Assembly (NCBI RefSeq): GCF_964656455.1
Contig: NC_135715.1
Coordinates: 166,686,437-166,750,436, forward strand
DNA from: Halichoerus grypus
Lineage: Eukaryota; Chordata; Mammalia; Carnivora; Phocidae
Direction: 5' to 3'
Length of the DNA stretch: 64,000 nt
Below are positions 1 to 10,600 of the stretch, piece by piece (position 1 is the first letter of the stretch; the number at the start of each line of letters is the position of its first letter). Position numbers and translations under genes: made by a program. Below the pieces are notes generated by a model. That model did no database searches, had not been told where the DNA came from, and was given only the letters and a program-made list of their open reading frames with translations.

Positions 1-489
1 AGTAAAATAAAATATTAATAGGTCTGTATGAACTTTTTTGAGGCCTGTGTAAAAATATGGAGTAAAAAGTTAATAAAACTGATTTATTATTTGGCTCATT
101 AATACTAGACTCTATGACCAATCCTGAGTTCCAAACAAAATTCCTTATTATAGACCAGCTCACCTTTCTCTTTGGACTGTGGAAAGTAGAATGTCCAGAG
201 AAATTTATTCTCTTTAAACATATTCTTTCAATCCTTTCCGAATTAGAGTCAAATTTGGTATATTAATATTACAATAATTTTCTAAGAAGGCATTATATGC
301 ATTAAGGAAACTTCACTTTATAAAGGAAATGTTTTTGCAAAATTATAAAATAGTCGTATTTTAACATTTCTTATTTACCTTTGTTTTTTACAACAACCTT
401 GTGGCAAATCATCATGTACTAAAATGAAGTAATATTTTTATATATATTGTGTTTTTTCAAGTTAGCACACATTGATTCTTTTGAAAAAA

Positions 490-720
490 ATTAACTTATT
501 CGGATAATTGTAGATTTATATGCAGTTGTAAGAAATAATACAGAGAGAGCCCTGTACCCTCTACCCAGCTTCTCCCAGTGGTAACATCTTACAAAAGCAT
601 AGTGCAATATCATTACCAGCTTATTGACATTGATAGAGTCAAGATACAGAACTTTTCCATCTCCAAAAGATTCTCCTTCTGTTGCCATTCTATAGACACC
701 TCCTCAACCCCAAGGCAACC
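490..720. repeat. Old interspersed repeat, probably ancient L1 3' end
   Basis: The stretch with ttatatgcagttgtaagaaa, ctacccagcttctcccagtg and taacatcttacaaaagcat resembles the 3' ends of old mammalian L1 elements. A related copy lies at about 54940-55110. Family assignment is from memory of the pattern. Confidence 0.4.
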
Positions 721-1197
721 ACTAATCTGTTCTCCTTTTCTATAATTTATTGCGTGTCTTCTCTCTTTTTTTTCCCTTTGTTCACTTACTAGAAGTTTGT
801 CAATTTTATTGTCTTTTCAAAGACCTAACTCTCTGTTTCATTGATATTCTCCACTGTTTTTTTTAATTGTATTGATTTCCATTTTTATCTTTATTATGTC
901 CTTCTTTCTATTTGCTTTGGTTTTAGTTTGCTCTTCTTCTTGCAGGTCCTTGAGGTGGGACATTATGTTATTGATATGAGACTTTTCTTCTTTTCCAATA
1001 TAGGTATTTAGTGCTGGAAATTCCTCTTAGCATTGCCTTAGTTGTGCCTTACGCATTTTGATATTTTGTATTTTCATTTTCATTCAGTTAGTATATTGTT
1101 TTGATTTCCCCTGGGATTTCCTTTTTGACCCATGGATTATTTAGAAGTATGTTGTTTAGTTTCCAAGTGTTTGGAGATTTTCCTGTTATCTTTCTGG

Positions 1198-1400
1198 TTT
1201 TTTTTTTTTTAAAGATTTTATTTATTTATTTGACAAAGAGAGAGAGTTAGTGAGAGCAGGAACACAAGCGGGGGAGTGGGAGAGGGAGAAGCAGGCTTCC
1301 CGCAGAGCAGGGAGCCCGATGCGGGGCTCGATGCCAGGACCCTGGGATCATGACCTGAGCCGAAGGCAGACGCCCAACGACTGAGCCACCCAGGCGCCCC
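1198..1400 (-). mobile_element. CAN SINE (tRNA-Lys type), antisense
   Basis: T-rich start, a GA-rich block and the tRNA-derived head at the right end (reverse of gggcgcctgggtggctcag). Flanked by imperfect copies of atctttctg. Inserted in the antisense L1. Confidence 0.93.
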
Positions 1401-1757
1401 TGTCTTTCTGTTTTTGATTTCTGGTTTGAACCCATTGTGTCTGAGAACCTACTCTGTATGATTTCAGTTCTAAACTTGTTGAGATCTGTTTTATGGCCGG
1501 GGACGTGGTCTGCCTTGGTATATATTCTGTGAGCACTTGGAAAGAATGAGTACTCTGCCTTGTTGAGTGAAGTGTTCTGTAAATGCCTATTAGATCCTCT
1601 GAGTTGATTGTGTTGTTGAGTTCTTCTATATCTTTGCTGCTTTTCTGTCTCATTGTTCTATCAATTGAGCAAGGAGTATTGAAGTTTCCAACTATAATTG
1701 TGGACGTGTCTATTTCCTCTTTCAATTCTCTCAATGTTTATTTCATATATTTTTCTG

Positions 1758-1958
1758 TTTTTTTTTTAAAGATTTATTTATTTATTTTAGAGAGAGAGTG
1801 AGAGTGTGTGGGCCAGAGGGAGAAGGAGAGAGAGAATCTCAAGCAGACTCCCCACTGAGCGCAGAGCCCCACGCGGGGCTCCATCTCATGACCCTGAGAT
1901 AATGACCTGAGCTGAAACCAAGAGTCATTTGCTTCACTGACTGAGCCACCCAGGCGCC
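1758..1958 (-). mobile_element. CAN SINE, older copy, antisense
   Basis: More diverged than its neighbour at 1198, ending gagccacccaggcgcc. Flanked by atatttttctg and atatttttg. Also inside the antisense L1. Confidence 0.9.
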
Positions 1959-2103
1959 CATATTTTTGTTTTTTGTTGTATACACTTTTAAGATAGCTAT
2001 GTCTTTTATTGGTGGAATGACACTTTTATCCTTATATAATGTCCCTCTTGGTCTCTGGTAGTTTTGTTTGCTCTGAAGTCTACTTTATCTGGTATTAATA
2101 TAA

Positions 2104-2470
2104 TCGGGGAAGTGAGGATGTCAGTAGAAGTAGAAGTTTAGGTTCCTCAGGCAGCTTCTGTTGACACCCAAGGTGGGGAGCTCCTTGTTGCTGATGGGTG
2201 GGGATATGAGTTCTACTCCCCACGTGGTCTCCATTGACACCACAATGGGATGGCCTCATTGCTAGGCTGACTCCCTTCTTGGTCTTTTCTGACAGCACCC
2301 CAAGGAGGAGTACCTTTTAACTGTCAGCAGGGGGTGGAAGTCCAGGCTCCCCACATGGTCTCCACAGACACCTAAGGGGCGATGGGGAATGTTACAGACC
2401 AGTGTGGGTGAATGTCCTGGCTCTCTACCTCGCTCTGAAACCACTCTGGAGAGAGTATAGGGTCACCTTC
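2104..2470. repeat. GC-richer block with imperfect internal repeats
   Basis: The phrase ggtctccattgacacc recurs as ggtctccacagacacc about 130 bp later, with further gaagtccaggctccccac-like variants. It abuts the antisense L1 and may be part of an old L1 5' region. Its identity is not settled. Confidence 0.4.
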
Positions 2471-2727
2471 TTACAACCCACTAAGGGTGGATCTCCACTT
2501 GGTCTTTGCTGGTTTCAGTTGGGATAGAACTGCAGTGTTTTTTCTGTGGTGTTTGGCTTAGGTCAAGCTGTTATTAATGTAAAAGTTTTCTGTCTACTCA
2601 GGCAGTCCCTTTCCTTCCTTGCTGTAGAGAGCATGGTTTTCTTGAGGCTTTTTTTTTTTTTTTTGGTCAGTGTCTGTTGGTATTTCAGAGTTGCCAGCTT
2701 CTCAACTCCAAGTCCCAAATACATAAG

Positions 2728-2762
2728 GCAAAAAACAAAAACAAAAACAAAAACAAAAAACC
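2728..2762. repeat. (CAAAA)n simple repeat
   Basis: About six units of caaaaa/caaaa, like a retroelement A-tail; no clear element lies next to it. Confidence 0.8.
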
Positions 2763-4036
2763 AAGAGAATTTACCACTGTGTTGTTCTTTGGGATCTGAG
2801 GTCCCTAGCGGGTCTGCTTTCTGCTCTTTGCCTTTCAGAATCATCTCATGTTCATTTTATATATAATGTCCAGAGTTTTTAGTTGTACTTACTAGGAAAA
2901 GTAGAGAAAAATACATCTACTCCATAATGCAGAAGTGGAAGTTCCAGAATGCTTCTTTTTAAGAATATCTAATTTATGGGTTCATGTTTACTTAAAAATG
3001 GAATAAATGTGAATATTGAAATTATAAGAATCTGCATATTCTAACGTTAACCCATCAGTATCTATAACAACAACTTTAAGTACTTTCAGTAAAATACAAC
3101 ATTTTATTTCAAATTGTAAATGATCACTTACTCAGAAAAAAATTACTGATTTTTTTTTTTTTTACTAAATGTGCCATTTTATTTTGGATGCAGTTGTTGC
3201 CTTTGGAGTAATAGACATTGAACATGAAAACTCTTCTTCTGTTTTAAGTACAGTATGATTTACTATCCCTCTATGGTGAAGAAACTTGTATCTGTAACTA
3301 AGGAGGAAGGGAAAGGAATATAAAAGATGTTAAACATTTCCTTATTCTCCCTTGAAATGACTAAAGAGCAATTTAAAAGATCATGAATTAGCACATTCTA
3401 ATCAAATTTGCTCCTGATTAAACTGGCCACATTGTGTAGAGCAAAATATCTGTAGAAGCTATAGTTTATAATGCTTATGTTCCTGAAAATGTTATCCTGA
3501 TAAAAAGGTTAATGTGCACAAAAGAAAACAAAAAATGTGTTTATTCAAGTGAAAATGGGCAAGGAACGATTTGCAATGTTCATGTTTGATAACTGAAGTC
3601 AGATTTCTCCAAATCAAATTTATAGTTCTGAAACTTGGTCACAGCTTACCCAGCGGTTTCTAGGATTGAAGAAAATAACTATTGAAGTGAAAAAACAAAC
3701 AAAAAACCAGCCACAAAACAAAACAAAACAAAACATGAATGGTGCTTGGCTGTTTCTGGATAATGAATGGGAAGAAGTCAGTTTTATTACCATGCTTACC
3801 CAGATGGCTCATAGGCCCACATTTCATTCTCCCTTCTGGATAAGTGAGCTTTTTATGGTTCACTTTTAGTGTAGCTACTTTTAACTCAGGATCTGTGTTG
3901 TGTTAGCCTGATGATTAAATTATGATGTGTATTCCAATCCAAAAAATTAGTTTTTGTTTATTCTCTTAGTAGTTCTGCCTTTCTGGTTGAAACCTGAATA
4001 GGATGATCTTCACGATTATCTTGTACCTTCAAATAC

Positions 4037-4220
4037 GTTGGTTCTCAAACCCATTAAAGTTAGTGCAAGAACCACAACGGGTTCCTGTGAAACATGGGGA
4101 TTACCAGTCACCACCTCCAGAAATAAATTCTGATTCACTGAATCTGATGTGTAGCTTAAGGATGTACATTTTATATGAGCATCAGATTCAGGTGGTCCAG
4201 GCACCATGCTTTGAACAAAC
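4037..4220 (+). mobile_element. MER5-like DNA transposon remnant
   Basis: Starts gttggttctcaaac and carries internal text such as gaaataaattctgattcact and catcagattcaggtggtcca, matching the palindromic layout of non-autonomous hAT (MER5) elements. Diverged and inactive. Confidence 0.65.
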
Positions 4221-4580
4221 ACCTATGAATATTTTGTCATATTTAAAATAAAATATATTTCATTGAAATGAAGGTTTCCAAAGTAGAATTTCCTCTCCAT
4301 TACTGGTGGTGTTAAAGCCAAATCTAGGTGAACTCATTCAATAAGAATTCATTATTCACTTGTATGTTAGAAGCACATTCCAGGGTGGGAATGGGTATCA
4401 AGGTATCTGGTGAAAGATATCTAGTAGAAAGTTTGACTCAGATAAAAGACTATTCCAGATAGCTGGATATCAAAACTTTAATTTTCAACTGTATAGAAAG
4501 AGATAATGAAAGATTATATCATGGTTTAAAAAAGAGGTAATGGGAACATTTTTCTGTTTGTATTTTATTCATTTCCACAG

Positions 4581-4683
4581 CTGGATTCTGATGGCACCAT
4601 TACTATAGAGGAGCAGATTGTCCTTGTGCTGAAAGCTAAAGTACAGTGTGAACTCAACATCACAGCTCAACTTCAGGAAGGAG
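4581..4683 (+). CDS. PTH2R: PTH2R exon 2: start of mature extracellular domain
   Basis: Encodes about residues 26-59, beginning [12 protein letters not shown], directly after the expected signal peptide. It supplies the N-terminal helix of the hormone-binding domain, the first conserved cysteine (C48, in VQCEL) and an N-glycosylation sequon (N51, NIT). The acceptor follows a pyrimidine-rich tract ending ttccacag; the donor is gtaaag after one base of codon 60. The exon starts in phase 0, so exon 1 must end on a codon boundary. An antisense SINE begins only about 160 bp downstream. Confidence 0.96.
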
Positions 4684-7600
4684 GTAAAGGTGCTAAAAAT
4701 TATGTCTTCTTGTGTCCCTACCTTACCCCAGTCCTCAAAAAGACTCAAATTCCCCTTTTAAGAAGTAGTAGGGTGTTCCTCATCAGTCATTACATGTTTT
4801 CATATGGAGGATCATGTAGCAGAATCATGCTCTTTTCATTTCTTTCTTTCTTTTTTTTTTTTTTTTTTAAAGATTCTACTTATTTATTTGACAGAGAGAG
4901 ACACAGCGAGAGAGGGAACACAAGCAGGGGGAGTGGGAGAAGGAGAAGCAGGCTCCCCGCTGAGCAGGGAGCCCAACGTCGGGGCTCAATCCCAGGATCC
5001 CAGGATCATGACCTGAGCCGAAGGCAGACGCTTAATAACTGAGCCACCCAGGCGCCCCACTCTTTTCATTCCTTTAACCACAAGCTCTTCCCTCCCTATG
5101 GACAGAATAACTTGCCTGATTTTTGAGTTTCAGAATAGCAGCTGGGCATGTGCACATCGGTCTCTCAGGCCTCTCTTTGGTATCTGTTTGCTTGCAGAGA
5201 GCATGCATCCTGGTTTGCCCTTAACCAGGTAGTAAGCTTGGAGGGACAGGCTCTGTTTGTGTGCATATTGCTTGCAGTTTTAGGTAGTATATATGAATAT
5301 CAGAGGAACAGACAAGCAGGCCTTTTTATATGTACCTAGGCCCTGTTCTCAAAAAAAATTTTCTTCTTAATAAAATGATTATTTAATTTCCGTATGCCTG
5401 GCTCTCTGTGTAATTTCTTGACTGGTTCCACATTCAAGTGGGGAACTAGATATGTAATTTCTCAGTTAGTTCCAAATTCAAGTGGGGAACTAGAAAAACA
5501 AAACGACAACCCTACAAGTGAGCTTGTGGTGGCCTTGGTGCACTTGGGTGGCTTACTGTTGTAACTGCTCAGGAGCCTGTGGCTTGTGCTACTTGGGGCC
5601 TGGTGATCACTCTCAGTTCTTATTGGAGCCATTGAGAAAAGTTATTTATTGGAATCTTTGGAGTAGTAGGTAAATTACAATGTTTTATATGGGAAAATGC
5701 CTTGCCCTTATAGTTGAGTATAATTAATGAATTTTTTAAAAAGGGAGGTGCTATTTACTGAGCTTCCCTAAATTCCCAACAGTCTGAATGCAGCAGATGT
5801 CTTTAAAGCTATGCCCTACTAAAATTAACAACTCAGGAAACAACAGATGTTGGTGAGGATGTGGAGAAAGGGGAACCCTCTTACGCTATTGGTGGGAGTG
5901 TAAATTGGTGCAGCCACTCTGGAAAACAGTATGGAGCCTCCTCAAAAAGTTAAAAATAGAACTACCCTACAACCCAGCAATTGCACTACCAGGTATTTAT
6001 CCAAAAGATACAAACATAGTGATTTGAAGGGGCACATGCACCCCAGTGTTTATAGCAGCAATGTCCACAATAGCCAAACTATGGAAAGAGCCCAGATGTC
6101 CATCAACAGATGAATGGATAAAGGAGATGTGGTATATATACACAAGGGAATATTATGCAGCCATCAAAAAGAATGAAATCTTGCCATTAGCAATGACGTG
6201 GATAGAACTAGAGAGTATTATGCTAAGCAAAATAAGTCAGACAAAGACACCATATGATTTCACTCATATGTGGAATTTAAGAAATAAAACAGATGAACAT
6301 AGGGGAAGGGAAGGAAAAATAAAATAAGATGAAATCAGAGAGGGAGGCAAACCATAAGAGACTCTTAAGCCTAGGAAACAAACTGAGGGTTGCTAGAGGG
6401 GAGGTCAGTGGGGGGATGGCATAATTGGGTGATGGACATTAAGGAGGGCACTTGATGTAATGAGCACTGGGTGTTATAGGCAACTGATGAATCACTAAAT
6501 TCTACCCCCGAAACTAAAAATACAGTATATGTTAACTAAATTGAATTTAAATAAAAGATTTAAAAAAAAATAAAGCTATGTCTTAGGGGCGCTTGGGTGG
6601 CTCAGTTGATTAAGCTTCAGACTTTTGATTTCAGCTCAATTCATGATCTCAGGGTTGTGAGATTGAGCTCCGCACTGGGTGTGGAGCCTGCTTAAAACTT
6701 TCTCTCCCTCTCCCTTTGCCCCTCCCCCCCCTTCCTCCCTAAAAAAAAAAAAAAAAGCTATGCCCTATAATGAAATATCTAGTTTAATCTACTTCATTCT
6801 AATTGCCAAATACTTAATTTAAGAACATTTAAAGTTTATAACTTCTCCCTCTTGAATAATATAAGCAATTTGAAATACTTTAATTACTTCCAAATTATAT
6901 TATTGTCATATAATTTTATATTAATAAAGTCATATAGTTTTATATTAATTATATGTTATAATTTTTCTTCAAGATGAAGTATGTCTTTTTGTAAGATTTC
7001 TTTTTTTTTTTTTAAGATTTTATTTATTTATTTGAGACAGAGAGAATGAGAGAGAGCGAGCACATGAGAGGGGAGAGGGTCAGAGGGAGAAGCAGGCTCC
7101 TTGCTGAGCAGGGAGCCCGATGCGGGACTCGATCCAGGGACTCCAGGATCATGACCTGAGCCGAAGGCAGTCGCTTAACCAACTGAGCCACCCAGGCGCC
7201 CTTTTTGTAAGATTTCTTTACATTAGAACTTGATTGCAGTGAACACTCTCAGTGTTTGTCTGAAAAGGTGTTTATTTCAGTCTTAATCTTCAAAGATACT
7301 TTTTCTGGACATATGATGCTTGGTTGAGAATTATTTACTTTTCATACCTGAATATTATTTCACTTTTACTCTAGCTTCCATTGTTATTAGTGACAAATCA
7401 GTACTCAGTCTTTGTTGATGATTAGTTTTTTCTCTCTGGCTCCTTTTAAGAGCTTTTCTTTGCATTTGATGTTCTGCGGTTTTGTCTGTACCTAGGTATG
7501 GATTCATTTGATTTCTGAAGTCTGAGGATCTGTGTCTTTAGTCATTGGTGGGAATGGTTTGCTATTTTGTCTGAAACTTTGCTCTCTCCCATTCTCCTAG

Positions 7601-10600
7601 TCTTTCCATCTGGAACACTAATTAAACAAATGTAGGACCTTCTCACCCTACTCTTTGTGTCTTCAAAAAATAAATCAGATGAAATAATATGGCAAAATAT
7701 GAGCAAGTGTCAATTCCAGGTGCTGTATATATATAATATTCTCTTTTATTTATGAAAAAATTGTAATAAAAAGAAAATACAAATTTTCTTCATGTCTATG
7801 AAAGTGAAAGAAGTATAAATGCAAATACCTAGCTACAAAATGATTCAAGTAGTTAAAAACAAAACCAAAATATTATTGATCCTGGTTTCACTTCACAAAT
7901 GTATGGTTACACTCTATTATGGGTAACTATAGAACTGGAAAGAGACCAAGTTGGAGTTTCCAAATTTTAGACTGTTTTGTGTGAAGATCATGGTGTGACA
8001 AGCATCACTAATAAGTAGTTTGTCCTGGCACACACAAAAGATGACAAGAAATGTAATTAATGGTGTTAATTTATAAAGAGAGATTGGTGAATCATCAGGC
8101 AATTAATTAGTTTCTTGGTAACTGATGAAAGTATTTACTCACATAGGATGTGAAATGATGATCAAAGAGTAGATGTTAATTAAGATCTCTGTATGAGCTA
8201 TGTGAGGCCATGGCTTCCCCAATCCTTTCAATGTTTGTGAATATTTACTATTCTCTTTGTCAAAGAGCCACCAGAGAGATGAACACAATCTACAGAAACA
8301 TTATTTTTGAGGAATGTTGGTTTTCTGAATTTTGGGGAGTGTGTGTGTATGTGTGTGGGGTGGTATCTTGTAAGGAACTAGAAAACTGTCCCCCTTAGAG
8401 CATGAGGAAAATATCAGCTGATTTGTCTCCATGGTAGTTTAAAAACTATATAATTATAGAATAAATGGTCATTGGGTTTTAAACTTGTATGAAGACCTTA
8501 TTCCATCATGTAACTAACTCTTGCCAGAAAATATCATGATATTGCAGCATACATTTTATCTATCATCTATCTATCTATCATCATCTATCTATCATCTATC
8601 TATTTTAGAGAGAGAGATAATACAAGTGGTGGGAGGGACAGAGGAAGAAGGAGAGAGAGAATCCCAAGCAGGCTCCACGCTCAGTGCGGAGCCCTGCACG
8701 GGTCTCAGTCTCACAACCCTGAGGTCATGACCTGAGTCAAAATCAAGAGTTGGGTGCTTAACTGACTGAGCCACCCAGGCACCCCCGCAGCATACATTGT
8801 AGGCGGACAACAAGTTGTCAGAACACAAGAATGTGTGTCCAGGTCCAATTTTTGTAGATGCACAATAGACATCTGGTAAAGGATTGGACAGTACAGATAA
8901 ATGAGGATGCATGACTTGTTAAAGACAAAGTGAGTGGATGTGAAGCCATATGGAATGGTAGTAAGATACAGAAGAGTGTCTAGGGTAAAATTGTTGAAAG
9001 AGGTTGATTCATTGCACTCTGTTTGAACAAGAAACAAAAACAAAACATAGGTAATGGTGGAAAGAAGCCAGTGAAGCTGTGCACCAGAAGCAAGAGTCAG
9101 TGTGATGGGTTTCCGGGTTGCTTGTGATATGTAAAGTATAGGCTTTTATTATGTGAGCAAAGTGAGGCTGTTTCCAAGAAAATGTTCTCTTCTATAAGAA
9201 CAGTGTGGGTGAGGGAAGACATTTTCTTTTTCTTATTGCTTCAGCAATCCCCAAAGCAAATCGAGTTGTTTGTTTCCATGTGATATGGAGGACACTAAGA
9301 AGTTAATTTCAGGTTTATGCCGAATTCTTTTCTGTACAGATCAGGGTTTGCATGACTATTCAAAACTGAACAAATAACTTGACATCATGAACATCAGTTA
9401 GAGCAAAATTCCTCAGCTGCAGTAGTGTACTTGGTAACAAAAAAATTGAGAGAGCTATAATGGATAGGACTTGTGGTAGCAGAATAAGGGTCCCCAAAGA
9501 TGTCCATACCCTATCTACCTGGTGTTATGCTATGTTACATGGCACAGGGACACTGCAGGTGGGATTACAGGCCTTAAAATGGGGAAATTATCCTGGATTA
9601 TCTGGATGGGCCCAATGTGGTGTATGTGGTGGATGAATCAGGAGGGGAAAAGGAGAGTGGAAGAGAGACTTGACGAGAAGGGTCACCTTGACTTGTTGAC
9701 TTTGAAGATGGAAGGAAGGAGTCATAAACCAAGGAATATAAGTGGTTTCTAGAAGTTGATCGCCAGCAAGGAAATGGGGAACTCAGTCCTAGCTGAACTC
9801 ACTGGACTTCCAACTTAAAGAAATAGTGAGATAATAAGTTTGGGTTATTTGAAGCCATTACGTTTGTGGTAATTTGTTATGGTAGCAATAGAAAAAATGA
9901 ATACAACACTCATTAAAAGTAATCTCATTTTGAAACGAAGAATATGCTCTCTTCCTGGAAGTTCAATACACAACTAATGGAGAGCAGTCCTAAAGAACAC
10001 ACAATGTTGACTCTGAATATTTGTTAAGCCCCTGCCAAGTACTGGGTGGCTAAGGCATGGAACAAAACAGACAAAATTCCCCACCTTTAGGATCCCTGTG
10101 GTTTAAGAAACCAATAATAAAATAACACTTACTATTGGAAGGCAATGAGAGCTCAGGTAAAAAGTATAGAAGGAAGGGGTGTAAGGAGAGTTTTGAAGGT
10201 AACTATAAATGCGGAGAGTTTACTCAGAAGTGACCTGTGAGTAAAAGTCTGTAGGGCGGAGGGGAATAAACCTTAAGCCATCTGGTGAACGCACTGAATT
10301 GAAGGGAGAGCTAGGAGGACCTTCGCAGAACTGAGGTCAGGGAGATAAGTATGGGGGAAAGCGGATCTTGCAGGGCTTTCAGGCTTTGTAAAGACTTGGC
10401 TTTTGCTGGGAGTGAGATGGGAAGCCTTTGGAAGATTTTGGCTTACTGTGTGAATGAATGAAAGGAGAGCAAGAATGGAAACTGGAAGACCAGATTTACC
10501 TTTCAATGAAAACTTTCTTTAATTTATGTGTAAAAAACTGGAATGGCATTTTGAATTCACTAGCTAATTTAAGAAATTTCCACTTTTAAATTCCCTTAAG

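Larger units (their letters stand above)
780..2104 (-). mobile_element. Ancient L1 fragment, ORF2 endonuclease/RT region, antisense
   Basis: Read on the minus strand, 1450-1734 encodes a degenerate L1 ORF2 endonuclease stretch (TIIVGNFNTPCSIDRT, then LIGIYRTLHST). The + strand text before and after it follows the familiar antisense ORF2 order. Two SINEs interrupt it (1198-1400, 1758-1958). It is broken by stops and divergence and is not functional. Confidence 0.8.
1..4580 (+). other. PTH2R: PTH2R intron 1, 3' part
   Basis: Non-coding DNA before exon 2. It holds an old repeat at about 490-720, an antisense L1 (about 780-2104) with two SINEs, a GC-richer block at 2104-2470 and a MER5-like element at 4037-4220. 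Nothing recognisable was seen at 1-480 or about 2770-4030 beyond A-rich and T-rich runs. No signal-peptide exon was found, so exon 1 lies further upstream. Confidence 0.8.

Noticed and set aside
1348..1734. 128-aa minus-strand frame
   Set aside because: An L1 ORF2 endonuclease remnant running into a SINE; a mobile-element fossil and not a host gene.
1..4580. Search for PTH2R exon 1
   Set aside because: No ATG-initiated signal-peptide segment ending in phase 0 before a donor was found, so it lies outside the window.
4626..5042. 138-aa frame starting in exon 2
   Set aside because: Begins at a lysine-rich stretch of exon 2, runs past the donor site into the intron and a SINE.
6046..6327. 93-aa frame that looks protein-like
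   Set aside because: C-terminal piece of L1 ORF2 in a 5'-truncated copy.
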